Shown here: in pieces, positions 57,022 through 64,000 of the stretch | Position numbering within the stretch: position 1 is the first letter of the stretch | Layout of the letters: each line of letters opens with the position of its first letter | From: Astrothelium macrocarpum | Taxonomy: Eukaryota; Ascomycota; Dothideomycetes; Trypetheliales; Trypetheliaceae | Direction of reading: 5' to 3' | DNA length: 64,000 bases | Assembly (NCBI GenBank): GCA_021030915.1 | Contig: JAGEMR010000133.1 | Location: forward strand, 16,903 to 80,902 | Position numbers and translations under genes: made by a program | Notes under the pieces: model-generated | The model's input: the letters and a program-made list of their open reading frames with translations, nothing else | The model's database searches: none | Told to the model about the DNA's origin: nothing

Positions 57022-57974
57022 TCAACCTCTTCGCCTAGTAGTTGGCGATTTTAGTGATTTCCCTGTCGAGCTCGCCGTGTCCGTTCCTATTGCCTGCTTG
57101 TTCGTGTTCTGCGGTTTGGTCTCTATTGCCTTCTTGCTAATTGGACTGTTCCAATAGTAGAGCATTTGACCTGCAATCACTGCATTCAACGCGAAGCCTG
57201 CAACAAAACCATACAGTATGAGCTTATCATCCACCTCCTGCAGAGTCGTAAAGATTCTTGACAATGAGCCAGCGAGATAGTTGAAAACCTGTGATCACGA
57301 GCTCTCAGCACTTGAACTGGCTCAGTTGGAATGCTATGGCGCTGATACGCCTAAAGCGAACTCACCGCAAAGGCACTCAGCTGGCCTGTCCCTCCTTCCT
57401 GCCAAATCGTCCAAACCTGAGGCACTTTGCTAGCCACGCCCAATACACCCGCACCCGCCTGCAAATAGCTGAGTAGCCTCAAATCTACCACGCTCTCAGT
57501 CATCAACGCATACCCTGCCGTCGCTAATCCCGCGACAAACACCGCAGCTACAGCATCCTTGCCTCCGTAGTGCAACACCAGCAGGCTAATCGCCACATTC
57601 TGTAGCACGATTAGCGCCGTCTCGCCGTATGTACTAAACGGGAATCCCTGGCGCGTATTGTATGCCAAAGTAATTGTGTAGCTCAGCGTTTCGAGTAAAT
57701 AGCTCAGAAAGCTGATGCCCTCTCCACTGCGCGCGTATAGGATCTTGAGTAGTTGAGGTACTTTCACAACTGCGGACGCGCCGATGATGCCAAGCCCAAG
57801 AGCTTTGGATATGCCAAGCTTGAGACATTCAGCATCGGCGAGATTGATGTCGTAGAGTAAGACGTGGTAGCAGCGGGCGCCGAGGAGGGAAACGAAGAAG
57901 TCGCGGATGGGGTCAGGGAGGTTGTGTGTGATGGGTTGGAGAATAGGCTGAAGAACGGAGCTGAGTGCCTCCAT
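57022..57974 (-). CDS. mannose-P-dolichol utilization defect 1 (MPDU1)-type PQ-loop protein
   Basis: Two exons, 57974..57366 and 57288..57022 (minus), give 291 aa; the 77-bp intron is GTGAGT...TCACAG in phase 0. The ATG at 57974 is the first of the frame. Both PQ-loop repeats are visible: VVKVPQLLKILYARSGEGIS near residue 70 and ASKVPQVWTIWQEGGTGQLS near residue 185. About seven hydrophobic helices are present, and exon 2 supplies the last one (LYGFVAGFALNAVIAGQMLYYW). MPDU1 proteins in the ER membrane are needed for use of dolichol-phosphate-linked mannose and glucose in glycosylation. The basic C-terminus ends TTRRRG. Its 5' end lies only about 200 bp from the border of the A/T isochore. 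Confidence 0.92.
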
Positions 57975-58169
57975 GTTCGAGTAATTCACGCTTGAGCTTT
58001 TGGCTCATCCGGACTAGAAGCGAGATAGAGAGGATGTTTATCTGGATTTTCAGGGTCCAAATCAGGGCTCAGTTCAGCTCATACACTCGCGTGAAGGTTG
58101 GGCGTCCTCTCAGGCAGCCCCGCACGTCCGCACCCTCCGCACCACCAAATTTGTATGAGAATTTGGGAT

Positions 58170-60467
58170 CAGTCAAATAAAAAAATTTGATGATTGTTTT
58201 TTATTTATAATTCATTAATTCGTTTATTTGATTTTTTAATTCAATAATTTTGAAATCATTTTTTTGATGATGAGATTAAAATGATTCAAAAACATCATTT
58301 TATCGTATCTAATTCAATCAATTTGAATAAAAAATCAATTTCATTTTAATATGAATTATTTTTTTTGACGATTAAAATCAGAATTGTAAAATGAATTAAA
58401 TTAATTATTATAATAAATAAAATTCTATTTATAATAATTAATGAATAAATCATAAAAATATAAATATCTATTTTTATTGATTTTTAATTCAAATTAATTC
58501 AAATTAATATGAATTTATTTTTTAATCAATTATTATTTATTTTTTTAATAAATTATTCATTTTTAAATTCATTTCATGATATTAATATAATATCGATTTA
58601 TGATAATAAAAAAATAATTAATTTGATTAAATTAATAATAATTAAAAAATAATTAAAATAATTATATTTTGATTTAATATAATGAATTAAATTAAAAAAT
58701 AGAAAATTATATATAATATTTGAGAATAAAATAATGAATTTATTAAATCAATATTGAAATTTTCATTTTTAGAATAATTTTGATAATATAAAATTTGATA
58801 AAATTTCTAATAATCAAATTAATATTATAAAAATTAAAATTAAATCAATATTAGAAATATTAAAAATATAAAAATAATCAATTAATTTATTTATTTATTT
58901 ATTAATTTATTAAAATTTAAATCATAAATTAAAATTGATTAAAAATTAATTAAATTCTGAATTAAATAAAATGATCAAAATTTTATAATAAATATTAATA
59001 TTGAATTGATAAATAATAAAATTTTATTAAAAATGATAAATAAATAAAATATGATAAAATATTAATATTATTTAATTTATTATATAATTAATTAATTGAA
59101 TATCAGATATTTATCATTAAATTGATAAAAAAGATTTTTTTTAAATGATTTAATATATCAGAATAATTAATAATTTGATTTATGATATCATTAAAAAATG
59201 AAATTATTTTAACGAATATAATTAGAATTCAATATAATATTAAATTAATATATTAATTTAAAAATATATTCAATTTAATATAATAAATTTGAAAAAATGA
59301 AATAATTTAATTAAAAAAGAAATAATTATTATTAATGAATTATTATTTAAATTATATAAATAATTTATTAAACGAAATAAATAAAATCGTAAAATAAATT
59401 CGGTATCAATTTTTAATTCTGTGAATATTATTTTTATAATTATTAATAATTTTTATCAAAAATTAATTGACGAATATTAAAATAATAAATGAAATATATT
59501 TAATAAAATATATATATTAAATAAAAAATCATAAATAAAAATTATCAATTCATTATTTTTATTAATATCTAAATTAATAATAAATAAAAAAATATCAATA
59601 TATTTAAAATAATATAAATAACAAAATAAATATGGTTCGATTAAAATTGAATTTAATAAAATAATGAAAATTTTTAATTAATATAAATATGATTTTGAAA
59701 AATTTAAATTTTTATAATAAAATAATAAAAAAATCAAATTATTGATTGAAAAAGATATAATAAAAGATATTATTATCACGATTTTTTGAAATATTAAAAA
59801 ATGAAATAAAAAATGAATTAATTAATAATTTAATCAATTAAATAAATAAATAATTTATTAATTAAATAAATCAATAATAAATCAAATAATTAAAAGAATA
59901 AAAAAATAATAAAAAAAATAATAAAAGACGAAATATTTGAAATATATGAAATTAATTGAATTATTCAAATTATTTAATTTAAATAAAATTTCATAAAATT
60001 GATATTTCTATTCTAATAATTTATTAATAAATTCAATATTTAATGATATAATTTGATTCACAAAATATATATATTATATTATTTAATTAAATAAATTCAC
60101 GATTTTAATATAAATAAATATTATATTATTCTATTATTTTTATTCTAATAATTTATTAATAAATTCAATATTAATCAATATATTGAATATATTTTAAATA
60201 TTTATTATATAATTTAATCATATATTCATTTTTTTATAATATTTTTTATATAATTTTTTATATAATTTTTCATAATATTTATAATTGAATCAAATTATTT
60301 GAATTATATAATTAAAAATTCAATTAATCAAAAATAAAAATATATAAATTATAAAAGTATTTTTACATTTAATTTTTATTTTATTCAATTTATTCAATAT
60401 ATTAAATCAAATAATCAATAAAATTAAAATTTTCTGAATTTGAATATAATTCATAATATTTCCGAAT
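58170..60467. repeat. A/T isochore, probably RIP-degraded repeat
   Basis: The composition changes within a few dozen bases near 58,150-58,190 from ordinary to almost pure A and T. No coding capacity remains. The extreme loss of C and G on both strands is what RIP (C-to-T change in duplicated DNA) produces. The original repeat cannot be identified by eye. Confidence 0.8.
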
Positions 60468-60703
60468 TGTTGATTACAGGTCATTCGATGGTGCAGTGGA
60501 AGTAAGGACACTCAGGATAACGCTCACAGAGCTACTGTAGAAGGAACTGCCAACTGTGTTGCTTGCTGATGCGCTAGCTAATGCGTTGAATAATTACAGA
60601 TAAGAAAAGATAAAAGAAGGGAATAAAATATCCTTCTTCTGACGCTAATCCTCATTAGAAATAATAAACGGATATTATTCTCTCAATCTATATATTCTTA
60701 ACA
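60468..60703 (-). repeat. LTR (3' LTR of a minus-strand copia element), low mutation
   Basis: The segment begins TGTTGATTA and ends TTCTTAACA on the plus strand, giving the TG...CA ends with short inverted repeats (TGTT.A / T.AACA) of an LTR, 236 bp. Directly beside it, at 60704-60714, the minus strand reads CTGAAAGAAAA, a polypurine tract that normally sits just inside the 3' LTR. About 150 bp of it has ordinary base composition although everything around it is nearly pure A/T. Confidence 0.72.
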
Positions 60704-61714
60704 TTTTCTTTCAGATCTAAAAATCAATATTCCATTAATCCAAATTATTGAATAAATATTTAAAAATTAGAATCAATTTTAAATTTAATGAATCTATTAA
60801 CCGTCATATCAGAATTGGAAATAAATTTAATAATAATTCTTTTTATTCGTCATAATATTCATATATAATGATAAATGATATCAATATATTTTGATCATTT
60901 ATGAATATATACATCTTTCATTAATATTAATATAATCTAATTATTTTTTCAAAATTCAATTATTATTCCAATAAATGAATTAAAAATAAATTTTTGATTT
61001 TTTTTTATAATTGATTTCAAAAGAAAAAATTCAATCAGATATTTTCGTCTTATATTTTTCAGAATTTGGACAATTCATTAAAACTATTTTATACATTTAC
61101 ATATTATCATATATTCCATTTTCATTATTAATATTATTATTAATTTTTATTTTTTATTCATTTACGAAATTAAATCTTCAATAAAAATAAATACGTTTTC
61201 TAAAATAAATATTTTATTTATTTTATTCATAATATAATCTGAATCAGAATATCTAAATAAAATATCTGAATAATTTTTATAAAACATAATTCCGAAATTC
61301 TTATTTGATCAAATATATCGGTTTAATTTTTTTAATATCAATATATAAAAATCTATTAGATTTCTGAAATATTAATTCAGTCTTTCAAATATAAAGATAA
61401 TATCTGATCTGATCTGAATTCTTAGATATATCCATTTTCCAATTTTTTTGATATATTTTTATTTATTCGTTCTATTATTATTAAAATCTGCTGATCAAAG
61501 ATTCTCATATAAATCCATAGGCGATTTAACCGGATTAATATTATCTTTATTCATATAAAATTCTGAAAAAATATTTTGAATATAATATATTTAATCGAAT
61601 CATAGAATTCTTTTAATTCGATTTTATATTATTTAAATTTCTAAAATTTTTTGAATTTTTTTTAAATTTTTAATTTTGAATATAATATTAAAGGTATTTT
61701 TGAATTATTGAATA

Positions 61715-61998
61715 TTTTTTAATTTCTTTCCGATGATTATAATATCGTCAATATATATCAGAATTATAAAATTCTTTTTTAATTGAATAAATAAATAAAA
61801 ATCTATTTCATTTTATTCAAAATTAAATTTTTCTATTTCTGAAATATAATATTGATTCTAATTTTATATAATTTATTTCAGATTATATAAATTTTGTAGA
61901 ATATAAAAATATGTCTCTGATGAAAAAGAAATATCTGATAAATTTATCATATAAATATCTTTTTTCAAAAAAAATTCGATAAAAATATTATTAATATC
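61715..61998 (-). pseudogene. copia reverse transcriptase remnant
   Basis: Read from 61998 on the minus strand, the frame begins DINNIFIEFFLKKDIYM, matching the copia consensus D(V/I)NNAF.ES.L.E.IYM. It continues to NLYNLK, which matches SLYGLKQ, and then meets stop codons. At 61755-61744 the minus strand encodes YIDD within ILIYIDDIIIIGKK, the catalytic YVDD box of reverse transcriptase. The spacing of about 80 residues between the two motifs is normal for copia. Most substitutions away from the consensus are those expected from C-to-T and G-to-A change. Confidence 0.8.
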
Positions 61999-64000
61999 TA
62001 TATTATATATTTTAAAATCTTTTATATAAATTATGATCATAAATATCCATAATATATTATATCGAATAATTAATATAAATATTTCTTTAAAATTAATTTT
62101 AAATTTTTATAAAAAATTTCTGATAACGAATTTTATTTTAAATTTTTCAATTAATTTATTAATATTATATTTAATTTTAAATATTTATTTAAAAATAATG
62201 ATATTTAATTCTTTTAATCGAAATATTATTTTTTAAATATTATTGATAATAAATATCTATATTTTTTTATTAATAATATTTTTTTATATATATTTCCATT
62301 TCGGATTATTGATAATTTTATTATATATTTTAAATTCAGAAATTTTTTTAATTTTAATGATAAATAATATTCAATCAATTTTAATAGAATTATCTGATTC
62401 TATTTTTATAATAATTATAAATAGAATTCGAAATATTTTCATTTAAAATTGATCTAGATTTTCATTATTATTCTTTTTTTATTTTTTATTTCTTCTAATT
62501 TCTTAATTGATGGAAATTTTCTATTCTTTTTATATCATTTTATTCGTGATATTTTAATTCAGATCTTTAATTATTTTTTTATAATTTATTTCTGAAAATC
62601 TTTCAATTGATTTATTATTTATCTTTTTTTATGACGGAATTTTGATATAAAATAATATATATTTCTGAATTTCTGATTTTGATGATTTTTTTATTGAATT
62701 TCTGATTAGAATAATATTTAAAATGATATTAATTGAAAGATCTAAATTTTTATATACGATTCTTTCATTTTTATTGAATTATATATCTTTTATTAAAATC
62801 TTGATCATTATTTTTTTATTAAATATTTATATTTTATATTATTTTATAATATTATTCTTATAATTAATAAATATTTTTAATCTTTTTTTATTTATAAATT
62901 TATCTGATTATTCAGATAAAAATTTTAGATTAATACAGAAATATATTTTATATTTTTAAATTCAAATATAATCAATTAATAATTTGATTCTATAAAAGAC
63001 TTTTTCTGATAAAATTCTTTATCCATCAATTTCTGATCCAATAATTATTCGATTTCATATATATATTCCAATTTCTAAAATTTCAGATTAAAATTCGTTT
63101 AAAAGAATAATTTCTTTTAATATTAATCTTATATCTTCTTCTAAAATTTGAATATTTCTTTTAATAAATCCATTTTATATTGAATTATATGATTCTATTG
63201 GATTGGAATTTATATCAAATTCCTTTTTTCATTATTTAATCATTTTAAATAATTTTTTTATATTATCAAAATATATAAATTTTAATATAAATTCTGTCTT
63301 TCATTCCATTTTCAATTTTTAAATCAAAAGAATTTTTATAATCTCCTTTTTTATTTTTAATAAAAAAATCCAATATTTTCTAAAATAATTATTTATAATA
63401 TATAAAAAATATCATTCATTATTATGAATTTTTTTAATAAAATCACAGATATTTATAAAAATTAATTCAAAAATAGATGGTTTTTTTTTTATTATTTTTT
63501 CTCGTATTTTTCTGATTTTGATATGAATATAAATTTTATATAAAATATTTTTATTTATAATAAAAATCATTTTATTTAAAATAATCATTTTATGAAATTG
63601 ATATAAAATTTGGTTTTTAAAATGGCCAAATTTTCGATATCAAAATAATATTTCAATTTATTTTTTATCAATATATAGAATTATTTTATATTTTATCTGA
63701 AATTAATTAATATTTTAATTGATTACGGAAATAGCCAATTCATTATACTGATTTTAATATTTAAAAATTTTCATTTATAATTGATTCAGAATTTTTTATA
63801 TAATATATATTCCGTTTTAGATTTTTATTATAAAAACTGATTTTTATTTCTAATTAATAATAATAAAAATTATTAATAATATTAAATTAATTAAATAATA
63901 ATTATAACAAAATTTTTATTCAGAAATTAAATTAATTTCGAATTTAGATATAAATAAAATATATAAAATAATTTTATTATTTTTATTATTTTTTATAATT

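Larger units (their letters stand above)
60468..64000 (-). mobile_element. Ty1/copia LTR retrotransposon, RIP-degraded, truncated by window end
   Basis: The element runs leftwards: 3' LTR at 60468-60703, polypurine tract beside it, and reverse transcriptase motifs at 61.7-62.0 kb on the minus strand. The integrase and gag parts and the 5' LTR should lie towards and beyond 64,000. The internal part is extremely A/T-rich with many stops, so the element is dead. The orientation rests on agreement of three independent signals (polypurine tract, DINN motif, YIDD motif). Confidence 0.75.

Noticed and set aside
62033..62446. Two 67-codon plus-strand frames rich in Ile, Asn and Leu in the A/T block
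   Set aside because: They are composed almost only of A/T codons and lie antisense to the copia remnant. Such frames arise by chance in extreme A/T DNA.
58170..64000. Possibility that the A/T block is mitochondrial DNA or a nuclear copy of it
   Set aside because: No mitochondrial gene, tRNA or intron core is visible, and LTR ends plus copia reverse transcriptase motifs in the standard code explain the right part better.

Overview
The window looks like nuclear DNA of a filamentous ascomycete (Pezizomycotina; a Dothideomycete-type genome is my best guess, not proven). The evidence is short spliceosomal introns of mostly 42-105 bp, fungus-specific families (Zn2Cys6 activator, 2EXR-type protein, mitofissin, Nmd4-like PIN protein), and an abrupt change into an extremely A/T-rich block with a degraded LTR retrotransposon. 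That pattern is typical of RIP (repeat-induced point mutation).

Layout. 0-5.5 kb: a low-complexity repeat protein, then a metallo-beta-lactamase lactonase-like enzyme, a PcaC-type carboxymuconolactone decarboxylase and a 3-hydroxyisobutyrate dehydrogenase-like enzyme. 5.5-17.9 kb is gene-poor and holds only a Myb protein (10.8 kb), an Nmd4-like PIN protein (14.3 kb) and a tRNA-Pro(AGG) gene (17.1 kb) whose D-loop is split by a 49-nt insertion that looks like a spliceosomal intron. 17.9-29.2 kb reads as a catabolic cluster: Zn2Cys6 regulator, AhpD-like protein, 3-oxoacid CoA-transferase, MFS transporter, short-chain dehydrogenase and cupin.

30.5-58.0 kb is dense with conserved housekeeping genes: the RNA 5'-triphosphatase (capping enzyme beta), glutamine-dependent NAD+ synthetase (11 exons, several of them microexons), proteasome subunit Rpn2, Cox10, a small membrane protein, pyruvate kinase, mitofissin (76 aa over four exons), a ZZ/EF-hand membrane protein, a 2EXR/F-box-like protein, Med8 and an MPDU1-type PQ-loop protein.

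58.2-64.0 kb is an A/T isochore. At 60,468-60,703 lies a 236-bp LTR that kept a normal base composition. To its right is a heavily mutated Ty1/copia element on the minus strand, in which the reverse transcriptase DINN and YIDD motifs can still be read. The element continues past the window end.

All exon models come from reading splice sites and checking phase and family alignment by eye; none has transcript support here. Of the genes found, the mitofissin gene, most NAD+ synthetase exons and the C-terminal exons of several genes are too short to stand out as open reading frames.
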